A DNA stretch of 64,000 nucleotides from Oscheius dolichura (lineage: Eukaryota; Nematoda; Chromadorea; Rhabditida; Rhabditidae), in contig OW051497.1 in NCBI GenBank assembly GCA_932521035.1, positions 8,370,001 through 8,434,000 on the forward strand, read 5' to 3'. The notes under the pieces are model-generated. The model was not told the DNA's origin. It worked only from the letters and a program-made list of their open reading frames with translations, and made no database searches. Of the stretch, positions 1 through 9,099 are shown one piece after another. Made by a program: the position numbers and the translations under genes. How positions within the stretch are numbered: the first letter of the stretch is position 1; each line of letters opens with the position of its first letter.

Positions 1-315
1 GTGGTACGTAGGCTGCTTGAGTGTGGGCGTACCTGGTGACCCTTGATAGACCATGTGAACTTCCATTCTTATGACCGGAGGCGAACTAAAAGTGTTATTT
101 TAATATTTTGGTCCCATTCAGGAACTATTAAGCCGGAGATTCTGAACTGACAAATAGCTGACAAGTTGCTCTCCGCAAAATGGCAGTGAATAGATCTAAA
201 GTGTACTCACCTGTTCTAAAAGAAGGGTCTTCTTTCCCAGCCGCTGAGAGTGATAAGCGGTGCAGGAGCCAAATATTCCGGCACCGACAACGATAACATC
301 ATAGTGAGTGGTCAT
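1..315 (-). CDS. FAD-dependent sarcosine/pipecolate oxidase-like protein, 5' part
   Basis: Partial gene running off the left edge. Exon 1 is complement(211..315), starting with the ATG at 315; exon 2 is complement(<1..85). Exon 1 encodes a Rossmann FAD-binding strand-loop-helix with the dinucleotide motif VVGAGIFG followed by a second strand ending KTLLLEQ. Exon 2 continues with [14 protein letters not shown], which resembles the conserved GSSHG-x-SR-x-x-R flavin-site segment of the DAO superfamily subgroup of peroxisomal sarcosine oxidase / L-pipecolate oxidase (PIPOX). Those enzymes oxidise N-methyl or cyclic amino acids and release hydrogen peroxide. The intron is 125 nt with a GTGAGT donor and a TTTTAG acceptor. 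The rest of the enzyme, including any C-terminal peroxisomal signal, lies outside the window, so substrate cannot be judged. Confidence 0.8.
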
Positions 316-1341
316 TTCCTCCTGGAAGAGGTGGAAATAAAGCAGATGGCAATGTTGTTACACAAAGAGACACGTGGAGACGACAGTGATGCAAAAATTG
401 ACCAGTGTTGGGCAACTTGTGGTTTTCTTTTCAATGAAGCCAAGCAGTAGCCGCTATCTTATCAATATGGGAAAAATTGTACTGAGGTTGTTTGAATGAC
501 CTGACTTTATTATCTTATTACAAGGCTATATCTACATGTCTGGCGGAAATGTGAACATTGTAGGGTGTAGAAGACCGAAAGATTCTGAATACAGTTTAAC
601 ACTTTCCACAGAAAAATCAGCCTGGTAGAAATTGGATTGTCGTCAAATTGGAAAGACAATCATAATATGTATATCTCGGCTAAGGTTCGGGTCCAGACAA
701 ATCTAAAAGAGTGTGATGAAAGTATTTATCTAAGTATTACCACTGCTTTTTTGTTCTTGCCCATCGCTTTTTTTTGGTCCTTGAGTGAGAAAACCATGAT
801 GAGTATATCATCGAAGAAATCGGCTCCTCGAAACGCGACTGAAATGAATTTTTGGGTTGCATCCATACCAAGAATGGAGTTGCTGACCACGTTGAGAATA
901 TTATTTTCATCATAACTTGTATCAAACTTGGACCTTTTGTTGTTTTCATCAAATTCTGAACGTTCGTATAATAGGGATGAACTTCGGAAAATGTGACAAT
1001 CCTTTTCGGGTACGGCGTCTTCTGCCCCCCGGACGGCATGCGATAGGCAGGCTGTGTGTATGAGTCAAAATAGGCATGGAAAGACGAATGATTCAATGGA
1101 CGGAGGAAAATTTGTTACCCGCTCGTCTGAATCCAAGTCCGGATTATTGTAACGGCTCAGGTCAGCCAAGCAGTAATAGAGGAGCGAGCCCGACAACGGT
1201 GGCAACCGGGCCTGACCAAGAGGTCCCCTAGGAAAATGGAGACCGACCGCCCGAAGACCAAAAACAAGTTGAAATTTTGTAAAGTTAATTCGTGTCAAGT
1301 CGACTTAGGACGGATCCCAGCCAGACCATTCATTCTTCCCC
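316..1341. other. Mostly non-coding, with a possible minus-strand coding relic
   Basis: No complete gene seen. On the minus strand about 740-950 there is an open reading frame preceded by a TTTCAG-like site, containing VAFRGADFF; that piece is weakly reminiscent of the FRG core before the catalytic region of class-3 lipases, but no GxSxG motif follows. Positions 538-595 form one member of a diverged ~55-bp repeat whose partner is at 2,887-2,945. Treat any gene call here as speculative. Confidence 0.3.
538..595 (+). repeat. Diverged ~55-bp repeat, copy 1 of 2
   Basis: The stretch beginning TGTCTGGCGGAA and running through GTAGGGTGTAGAAGACC recurs with roughly a dozen changes at 2,887-2,945 on the same strand. 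Both copies start with an in-frame ATG-TCT-GGC, so a duplicated small exon is possible, but no supported gene model joins them. Confidence 0.4.
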
Positions 1342-1593
1342 ATGGCGTCGCCTCAGAAGGTCGGTTTTTTATTTTCTCTTATTAGATTCATCTAATGCTA
1401 CTTTCAGAGCGTTTTCCTTGTGATGCCACCGCCCGTACCGCCGGGCCCCCTTCCTTTCCTGCGCCGTTCCCGGCGCCCTCTCCGCCTCCTGGTCGAGCTT
1501 CCTTCTGATGGCCGCCCTCTTCGTCTGCCTCCATCTACCACCGTTGCCGACCTCCTGGCTGCCGTAGCTGCTCGTCAAGCATCCATGAAATAA
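1342..1593 (+). CDS. Small two-exon protein with ubiquitin-like-looking tail
   Basis: Exons 1342..1359 and 1408..1593 give 67 residues; the 48-nt intron has a GTCGGT donor and a CTTTCAG acceptor. The protein is Pro/Arg-rich at first and ends with LLVELPSDGRPLRLPPST followed by TVADLLAAVAAR. A strand, a polar turn and a TVADLL helix start resemble the first beta-hairpin and helix of ubiquitin-like folds, but the domain is too short for a whole fold. I do not recognise the family. A decayed relative of the last 22 codons lies downstream at 1,982-2,050, which supports the reading frame because the similarity is clearest at protein level (TVADLLAAVAAR against TVADLQKAIAAR). Confidence 0.45.
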
Positions 1594-1981
1594 ATGCTCG
1601 TATCTTCTTGTTTTCTTTGTTGTTTTTCGTGTTTAGTTGTAATCAGGAATTACACTTGATCTTTTATTAGGCAAAAAAGTCTCTCCTTCATGTATTCGGG
1701 AAGAATAATGGCTTTATCATTGTAAGGTCACTCGAAAACTTGAACTAATATCTGTGTTGGCACGACGTTGGATACTAAGTTGTCCAGAAAATAAATTCGC
1801 AGTTCAAATGAGAAGTGACCACCCCTCATTCAAAACCACCAGTCGTCTTTTCTCGTAAATACTTTCAATAAAGAGCACTGTATGATGCGTTTTTTATTCT
1901 TATTATTAAGCTCCATCAATAACACCTAGAATAAACAAGGAAAATGCATGACTAGTAAAATGCTGTGCTGTCAGTTGCTTC

Positions 1982-2050
1982 CCGTCTGGCTCAGGAGCCA
2001 CTGTAGCTGACCTGCAGAAGGCGATCGCCGCTCGTCTTCCTCGTTCTTAG
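1982..2050 (+). pseudogene. 3' remnant of a tandem copy of the small ubiquitin-like-tail gene
   Basis: An open segment ending in TAG at 2048-2050 encodes SGSGATVADLQKAIAAR, matching the C-terminus of the gene at 1342-1593. The downstream flanks also match: both have a TTTAGTTGTAA block 30-60 bp after the stop. No start codon or upstream exon was found for this copy, so it is probably truncated. Confidence 0.4.
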
Positions 2051-3207
2051 GCGACAACGGAATAAAAGTTCAAATAGTTCTGTTTTCTTTTTTGTGTGTA
2101 TTTAGTTGTAAACAAATTAGCCTTGAGGAATTAGAAGTTTTTCGAAGTTGTAACGAAATCCTTGTGCTCTCTGATATCCAAAATAAAGAAAAGCTCTGAA
2201 GTTTTGCAGCAATCTTTTCCGGAACCTGTACACTAACCTAGAAAGCTGCGCGTATTCCGATAAATGTTGAAGTCGGATGCGAGTCGGCGGACTTTCAGTA
2301 GGGGGTAAAGATGCCGCATTCCATAAAACAACACATACGGATTTTGGATTGCTTTAAGAGCCGTTCAAATTCCTTTGAAGAAAGAAGGGCAATTTTCATT
2401 TCTATCACCTAAAATTAGATTGCTGTATGGCCGGACGGGTTACAAACCATCTCCTCATCAATAGTTTGACACGTCCGGACTCGGTGGTTTCTGTCGAAAA
2501 CAACGACGAGCCTAAAAGCAGCGTTAAAAGGTGCCTACTTTTAAGAATCCATGACAGTATTTAAAAATATGCAACTTTATCTTGTTTACTTCAACTCGTC
2601 TGCTACTGCAGTAGAGTTTCGTCGTAGTTATACAACCCGAGCTCGTTTCCTCCTATCTGGAATATGAATGTTAAAGCGAGGTAAAATGTAAATTTACCAG
2701 TCTACGGCCGACGTGGTTGTTTTCTGCCGACATGGACGTGGTCGGGATAAGTGTTGATTACCAAACGTTCGAAAAAGATAAAAACGGGTGCAGAGAAAGT
2801 AGTGCCGACACGTCCGCGGTAGGGGTTGGACAGGGAATGACTAAAACTCAGGCACTGTCCTAGTTGATTTGGAAGCTATACCGAAATGTCTGGCAGAAGT
2901 GTAAACACTGTAGGGTGCAGAAGACCCAAAAAGCAGAATACAGATCAGACATCGTTTTTCGAGGAAGGAAAACAGTGATTTTTACCTATGATTAGAAGAA
3001 AAGTGTTGTGTACTGTATGTTTTCAAGTTTTAGCTGTTATCCTAAGAGATCAGTTCTTTTTTCCAGAACAAAATATAGAGCTAGCTGTTATTCTTTTTTT
3101 TTGACACACGCTATTAAGGCGCGACTCCTAATGTACATTGTATTCTACCTGGCAGAAGGATTATACTTTCCCCTGTTTAAAACGACCTTGCACGAGAAAG
3201 GTTGCCG
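2051..3207. other. No gene seen
   Basis: Only short open frames without convincing splice structure. It contains the second copy (2,887-2,945) of the ~55-bp repeat described at 538-595. Confidence 0.5.
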
Positions 3208-3441
3208 TTAAAGGAACTGTCAGGGATTACTGTAGTTGAGGTATATAGACACATATGTACAGGCCAAATTTAGCTTTTTTATGAAAAATGGAAAACACCA
3301 TCGGGATCAGCGTCAAAAATCACATCGAATGATCTACATCTCCCGCATAAGAACAAGGCGGGCGCGCTATCGTTTCGGGACCCGTGAACGGAATCAGGCA
3401 ACTTCGTGAACGAAACTCCCAGTCCCTGACAGTTCCTTTAA
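3208..3441. mobile_element. TTAA-flanked MITE, copy 1 (234 bp)
   Basis: Bounded by TTAA at 3208-3211 and 3438-3441. Terminal inverted repeats read AAGGAACTGTCAGGGA at the left and its complement at the right. Three further elements with the same ends and near-identical size sit at 34979-35210, 36145-36429 and 54301-54534. No open frame of note, so non-autonomous. TTAA at both ends of all four copies, without further matching flanks, fits a TTAA target duplication as in piggyBac-type elements. Confidence 0.8.
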
Positions 3442-4223
3442 TGTCGAAGTTAAATTATAAGTAATAGCGTAGAAACCACTATGTCGTGTTCCTCCTTTTG
3501 TAAGATTAAAACGAAACTACAGACTACAAATCCCATTGCGCTACATTCAATTAGGTTTGCTACCAGTTCTGATTGAATATAGCCGACCGCATTAGTTTAC
3601 TAGGTGATAACCGGCTATTGTCAGATCCATGTAGGAAACCGCTTTCCACATGATACATTGCTCACACACACACACCTTTTTCCTGAATGAAGTCTAATAA
3701 GGACTACCACGCAAAGTCATTGGCAAATTCCTGTCTAGTTCTCAATAGTTCCTCATTTTCCCTCGTGATTGAATTATTAGTTCAATTGACCTGCTTACCA
3801 GCTCATTCTTTATCGCGACTCGGTGCTAACTCGTTCGCCACTTCCATTTTCAGTTGCAGTATGGATACAAATATGAGTGAGGAGGGTATAGTCTTCACAA
3901 AAACACCTACCGCCTCTATGGATGTGGCAAGACCTCTCCTTCTTATTTAAATAAATAAAACTTTACAGATTTCTAATACACTCTACGTAATAGAAGGTTT
4001 TATTATAATGGTTGTTAATGCTGGCTTATTTTCAAGAATTATGTCTATTTCTAACCTTAGGAGCCAAAAAGAGTACGTTTTATTTGCGCAATTGTTTTCT
4101 TTTCCCTAATTATTTTCTTACGTTTTATTAGAACTAAATAATTTCTTTCTTGCTGAAAAGCGGAAAGGGCGCGTTGCTCGGTATGTTTTTCCCTGTCTAC
4201 TGGCCCCCAACGAGCGCACAACA
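3442..4223. other. No gene seen
   Basis: Short open frames on both strands without clear splice sites or recognisable domains. A short CA repeat lies near 3,663. Confidence 0.5.
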
Positions 4224-4308
4224 TTCCCGATTTGCCAAGCGGATAAAGCGTCTGACTTATATATACGAAGTCATCAGAAGATCGCCTTTCAAATCCGGCA
4301 TCGGGCTA
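4224..4308 (+). pseudogene. tRNA-like pseudogene, possibly from an intron-bearing tRNA-Ile(UAU)
   Basis: A-box-like GCCAAGCGGATAAAGCG is followed by an anticodon stem TCTGA/TCAGA, and a TTCAAAT T-loop. Between the anticodon-stem halves are 18 nt; a 7-nt loop with anticodon TAT plus an 11-nt intron would fit, as tRNA-Ile(UAU) genes of other eukaryotes carry introns. The T stem is broken on its 5' side (GCCTT against CCGGC) and the two outermost acceptor pairs fail, so it is unlikely to work. Confidence 0.45.
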
Positions 4309-4795
4309 AACCTTTATACTAAATATCACCATTCTTTTCAATTTTGCACTTCTACTGTTTATGATGCGGCTGACAAGGGGCCGCGCAACTTCAGAGAGAC
4401 AGAAGTTACAAAACGCACTACTAAATGCACCTGTTTATGGATGCTCCTAGGTGAGAAAATGTCGAGGAATTTAGTGCTGCTCCCGGAAAAGTGTACTCGT
4501 TCAATTTTTATAGCGAAAACCTCGATTTTCCGTCAAAAAGGCAGAATTTTTGCACAAAATCACGATTTTCTCCTACGAAATGTGGTCAAATCTGAACAAT
4601 TCTTGTACCGCTAGACTCGGCTCGACGAGGCGAAACGGGCAAGCTATAAAATATGATGGTCCGATAAAAAATAAAAAAGTTAATTTTATTGGCGTTGAAA
4701 TATTAAAAGAGGGCAAAATCGCACTTTCAAGAAATTTCATTAGGATATTCGTGATCAGCGTAAAAACTTGAGTCAGGGAGTCTAGGTTAGAACTG

Positions 4796-4858
4796 ATTCT
4801 GAGATCCACCAGTGGACCCCCCGTGGCATTGCTCGAATCTTACAGAGATCACATCTTA
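4796..4858 (+). repeat. Conserved ~65-bp block, copy A
   Basis: Begins ATTCTGAGATCC, contains TTGCTCGAATCTTACAGAG and ends CATCTTA. Copy B at 37303-37368 shares these blocks with differences concentrated in the central C/G-rich part. Copy A ends exactly where the first visible exon of the chemoreceptor begins; copy B lies about 180 bp upstream of the start of the other chemoreceptor. Function unknown. Confidence 0.6.
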
Positions 4859-4871
4859 TAGATTTGCTATT

Positions 4872-5886
4872 ATGGCAGCCTGCGTCCTATTTGACACTGT
4901 TTTCGGGGTGACCTACTTCGCTAGTGGTGTTTGGAGGACATATATTTATTTTGCCTTCAAATGTAAGTTTTACTTTATTTTTACATGAGAAATGCATTTA
5001 GTTATACCCGCATCTACTATGTGGTCCTGTTTCGCTACTATTCACATTCAACTTTTTACAATCATTACTCCTGCAGCAGGTGACAAACATCCTTTTCTTA
5101 TTTTATAATGTACTTCTTCAGGTTATTTACTAGTACTAACCGCAATGGATCGTTTTTTCTGCGTGTTCTTTCCTATAAAATATATCAAGGCGCCTGTGAC
5201 CTTTTGTTATTTGATAGCTGTGCTGCCCTATTTTCTCGATATTCCAACCTATGTTATTTCATTCCTGGGGGCTCAATCTGATAACGTTAATTACACGGTA
5301 CAGTACTCTCTTTATTCTGCTTGGACTTTATTTTATAGACAAATATGATCTGTCTCATGCCGGCAGCAATGCCCTCTAAAACTTATCAAAACATGCGACT
5401 GATCAGGATAGTCTGCTGTCTCTTGGTAGTTGTGATCTATATCCCCGTTGGAATCAGGATGTATCAGGTGAGCAATTTCTCAGAAGTACAGCTAAATAAA
5501 AGTTTCAGATTGTGAGGAGAAATCAAATTCAAAGCGGGATGAGTGTGCAAACACAAAAGAAACTTGTGAAACTGACAGCAACAATAGCCCTGATTACACT
5601 GAATAATCTCATCCTCTTTACGATTCCTGATCTCATTACTTATTTTAATCCTACTATTCCTACCTATGTTTTTTATTTGATGAATTTAAATAAGGTGAGT
5701 TCTACTTAAAAGGGATGGCCCAATTACAGCATTAAAGTCTTACCCCCCCCCCCCCCCCCCCCCATTTAATACCAACAAATGTTACTGTTTCAGGGAATCG
5801 TAAATCTGATTGCCTTATTTGGCACCCAGAAGCCAATGAGGCGGCTAATGTACAAATCAGCCAGTAGAGTAAGCAAGACCATGTAA
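4872..5886 (+). CDS. Nematode srsx-like chemoreceptor GPCR, first transmembrane exon missing
   Basis: Exons 4872..4962 (open to 4862), 5002..5079, 5122..5297, 5339..5467, 5509..5694 and 5794..5886 splice to 250 residues, all in frame. The third-helix end reads AMDRFFCVFFPIKY, the DR-Y-like motif region of srsx-type rhodopsin-family receptors; helix 7 and the tail read GIVNLIALFGTQKPMRR. Transmembrane helices 2-7 are present. Helix 1 is not: upstream of 4862 there is only a repeated ~65-bp block and no candidate exon, and family members are about 300 residues. Either the first exon is far upstream, or this is a 5'-truncated copy. The last intron contains a 21-nt C tract 30 bp before its acceptor. 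Expected role: chemosensory or peptide receptor in neurons. Confidence 0.75.
5743..5763. repeat. Homopolymer tract of 21 C
   Basis: Uninterrupted C run in the last intron of the srsx-like receptor gene; the minus strand is a G tract long enough to form a quadruplex. Confidence 0.95.
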
Positions 5887-6335
5887 ATTGAATTAATGCT
5901 CAAGCTTGTAGGTGACCAAATCGACAGTTCACTTGAAAACTGTAAGTACCGTACTGATGCACAAACACGGGAAACATCCTCATCCCACGACTATTGTCTA
6001 GCCCGAAGTCTTATTCTATTCCCGTCTCAGCCATGTGATATATTCTATCTCTGGAACCATATGTGTCATATAAACAATTTGCCTCCGCTCTCATTGATTG
6101 TTGTCCATTTATTGTTCTGTGAAGTAAGACCTCCATTTCCTCGGCAAAAACAAGGTAACCCCTACGAATCTGCCAGCTAACGGCGACTTAAATGAGTGTA
6201 TAACGAGCGCAGGGGGTCGGAAGGTCCTCCGGGATTACGAAGAAGCCGCCCAGCGGGTCGCCAAAACGATGACCATCATCATGAGCCTCTGGGAACGCTG
6301 CTATACCTAGATGTTACAAATTTATTCTGTATGAA
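5887..6335. other. Intergenic space between receptor genes
   Basis: No gene seen. It would contain the 3' end of the srsx-like gene and the promoter of the nicotinic receptor subunit. No clear TATA or poly(A) signal stands out. Confidence 0.5.
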
Positions 6336-8602
6336 ATGATTCGATGGAAATATTTATTATTGTTCTGGTCTTCTTGGTTCATCTCTACTAGTATTGCTAG
6401 CCCAGATGAGTATCGCCTTCTCTCAGATCTTCGACACAATTATGATCCATACGAGAGGCCGGTAGCCAATGCCAGCGATTCTCTGGTTGTTTCTGTAAAA
6501 CTATACCTTCAACAGATTCTAGATGTGGTAAGTTGCCTACAATTAACTTTTGCTATTGTTTGTTGTTCAGGACGAGAAAAACCAAGTTATTACCATAGTG
6601 GCTTGGATTGAATATCAGTGGACAGATTACAAATTGACTTGGGAGCCAAATGAATACGGTGGGATCAAGGATATTCGGATTCCTGGAGGGGTCAATGCTA
6701 TATGGAAGCCTGACGTTCTTTTGTACAACAGGCGAGTGAATCGTTCTCTCTATTCTCCACTTCTTAGCAAGTGTGAACCTTACCTTTTTCATGTCATCCC
6801 TTGTGGAATACTGTAGGTTGTTTGATAAAAGGGTTTGAACCATTCCACCTAAATCTCGTTTTCTGAAGGTAATTTTCAGTGCGGATGAAAACTTCGACTC
6901 CACCTATCCCGTAAACTTCGTGGTAAATAGCAACGGCCATGTTTCCCAAGTCCCTCCTGGCATCCTCAAGCTCTCCTGTAAAATTGATATTACCTACTTT
7001 CCCTTCGACGATCAGATGTGCCATCTGAAGGTTTGTTCCTTGCAACTAAGCCCGGTTATTAGAACGCTCGTACGAGAATTGATTACGGGTCATTCATCAA
7101 TTGGCTTGCGTATGACGGGTAAAGAACGAATAAGGGCTTCCTCCTCTAAGCGAGGGAAAGAGAAACAAATCGTTTCAGTTCGGCTCTTGGACATATAGTG
7201 GCAACTTCATCGATTTGCGAATAAACGGTCCCGAGGGTATCAATATTTCCGAACAGGGAATGGATATATCATATTATGTGGAGAACGGTGAATGGAATCT
7301 TTTAGGTTAGCTCCCCCGCAGCAGTTTTTTACCCTCCAAAATAAATTACAGCCGTTCCCGCGAGGAACGAAACCTACGTCTTTGATGATCAGCCATATCC
7401 ATCTTTGTACTTCTATCTGGTCATTCAGCGCCGAACTTTGTATTACGGTAGGTTAGGAACTGCATCCTCTCTTATAACTTAATTCCAGGTCTGAATCTAA
7501 TTATCCCCTCTTTGCTCATATCGCTGATGACAGTTCTCGGGTTTACATTACCTCCTGATGCTGGGGAAAAGATCACTTTAGGTAATGAGCACCGCCCCAA
7601 GCGGCTAAATAGTGATTCTTTTAGAAATCACAATTCTCCTGTCAGTTTGTTTCTTCCTAAGTATGGTGGCCGACATGACTCCCCCTACATCGGAAGCTGT
7701 TCCTTTAATTGGTAAGTAATTTCAGTTTCCTTTATCGGTTCTGTTTAGGGGCCTTCTTCTCATGCTGCATGCTGGTGGTCTCAGCGTCTGTAGTCTTCAC
7801 CGTCCTTGTCCTCAACCTCCACAACAGGAAGCCCGAAACTCATGAGATGAGCCCTTTCGTAAGGAATTTGTGCAGATACTCATTCCTTCCAGCTTCGTGA
7901 TTGTTTGCTCCACTGGCTTCCGTGGCTTCTTATGATGCGTAGACCAGGAACGACCGTTTTTAACAGGCAAATGTTCATGGTAAATCAATCATTTAACACG
8001 TTCATAGAGCTGTGTTTTAGGCAGACAAAGCAGAGGAAAACGCTAAGAAAGATCAAAAGAAAGATAAGAATGGCGTTCCAAAATCGAGCTCGACTAATTC
8101 GGATAGCATGTCCCTTGTGAAGGGTTTGCATATGCCCGGGTCAATTTCTCTAGAAATAGAACCTCAAAGTCAGTTTCAAAGGGGATATTTAGGAGAGAAT
8201 GTTTCAGCTTTTAAAGCTTGTCAAAACCATATGACTTCGTCGATGCCCCCTTCAAGTACAATGCTAAAGAAACCTCCCGCCTACAAGATTCATCCCCAAT
8301 ATGACTCGGATTCCGAGCGTAAGACAATCTGACTCCTGCGATAACATTCGAATGATTCAGCCCTGGTCATGGGAGAGATGAACAAGTGCATGCAGAAGGC
8401 CTGCATCGAGTTGAAGAACATCTCCTCCCAGATAAAGGTCATGAGGAGGAGATTGGACGAGGACGAGAGAGACGAACAAGCAGCCAACGACTGGAAGTTC
8501 GCCGCGATGGTTGTCGACCGTCTCTGTTTGTATGTATTCACCCTGTTCATAATCATTTCCACGTGTGGAATTATGTTTAGCTCACCACATTTAATAGCAT
8601 AA
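6336..8602 (+). CDS. Nicotinic acetylcholine receptor subunit, non-alpha type
   Basis: Eleven exons (6336..6527, 6571..6731, 6880..7030, 7179..7305, 7352..7447, 7489..7581, 7625..7711, 7749..7858, 7893..7979, 8021..8318, 8361..8602) give 547 residues in one frame. A signal peptide starts [11 protein letters not shown]. The Cys-loop is [15 protein letters not shown]. The M1-M2 linker holds GEK, typical of cation channels, and M2 reads [17 protein letters not shown]. Loop C ([11 protein letters not shown]) lacks the vicinal cysteine pair, so this is a structural, non-alpha subunit; C. elegans ACR-9 and ACR-14 of the ACR-16 group are of that kind. A long cytoplasmic loop and M4 close the protein. 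Intron 2 appears to use a GC donor (AG|GCGAGT), and the intron at 7859-7892 is only 34 nt. Confidence 0.93.
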
Positions 8603-9099
8603 AATGATAGATTATTTACTGTAGATCAAACTTGTCACCGTTTTTGCAAAGATGCAAGACACGTATAGAAATTAAGGAGTGTAAAAGAAAAACTAACGAA
8701 AACCCAACAACTAAAGCAAGCGAATCAATGGAAGTGGGAGTGGAGGAGGGATAGATAGACAGACAATAAGGTAGCCACACAATTGGATAACACACAATGA
8801 TATAGGCAACTAAATGTTACACCTATCTGCATTTCATGTGGTTGTTTTTAAAATTTTCGTCTTTTTGAAGATATTTTTTAAGCGAAAGGTTTGCTTCTCA
8901 TTCCTTTTTTTAAAGAAAACCCCCTAAGAGAAATCCTACAAAGTACAAAACTGAAAAGCTGATATGAAACACAGTTAGATGAAACATTCTCTATTTGAAT
9001 GAAAGAGTAGACAACTATTAATAGATTAAAATGTGGAATGCAGCTAGGAACTACGTATTTTGGTATAACGCGTATTGGAAATAGATAGGGGATTCTTTG
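8603..9099. other. 3' intergenic region between convergent genes
   Basis: Lies between the 3' ends of the receptor gene (plus) and the RING protein gene (minus). A/T-rich; no gene seen. Confidence 0.5.

Noticed and set aside
4150-4614. 154-codon open frame on the plus strand
   Set aside because: It overlaps the tRNA-like sequence and has no splice sites, domain or homologous neighbour; probably chance.
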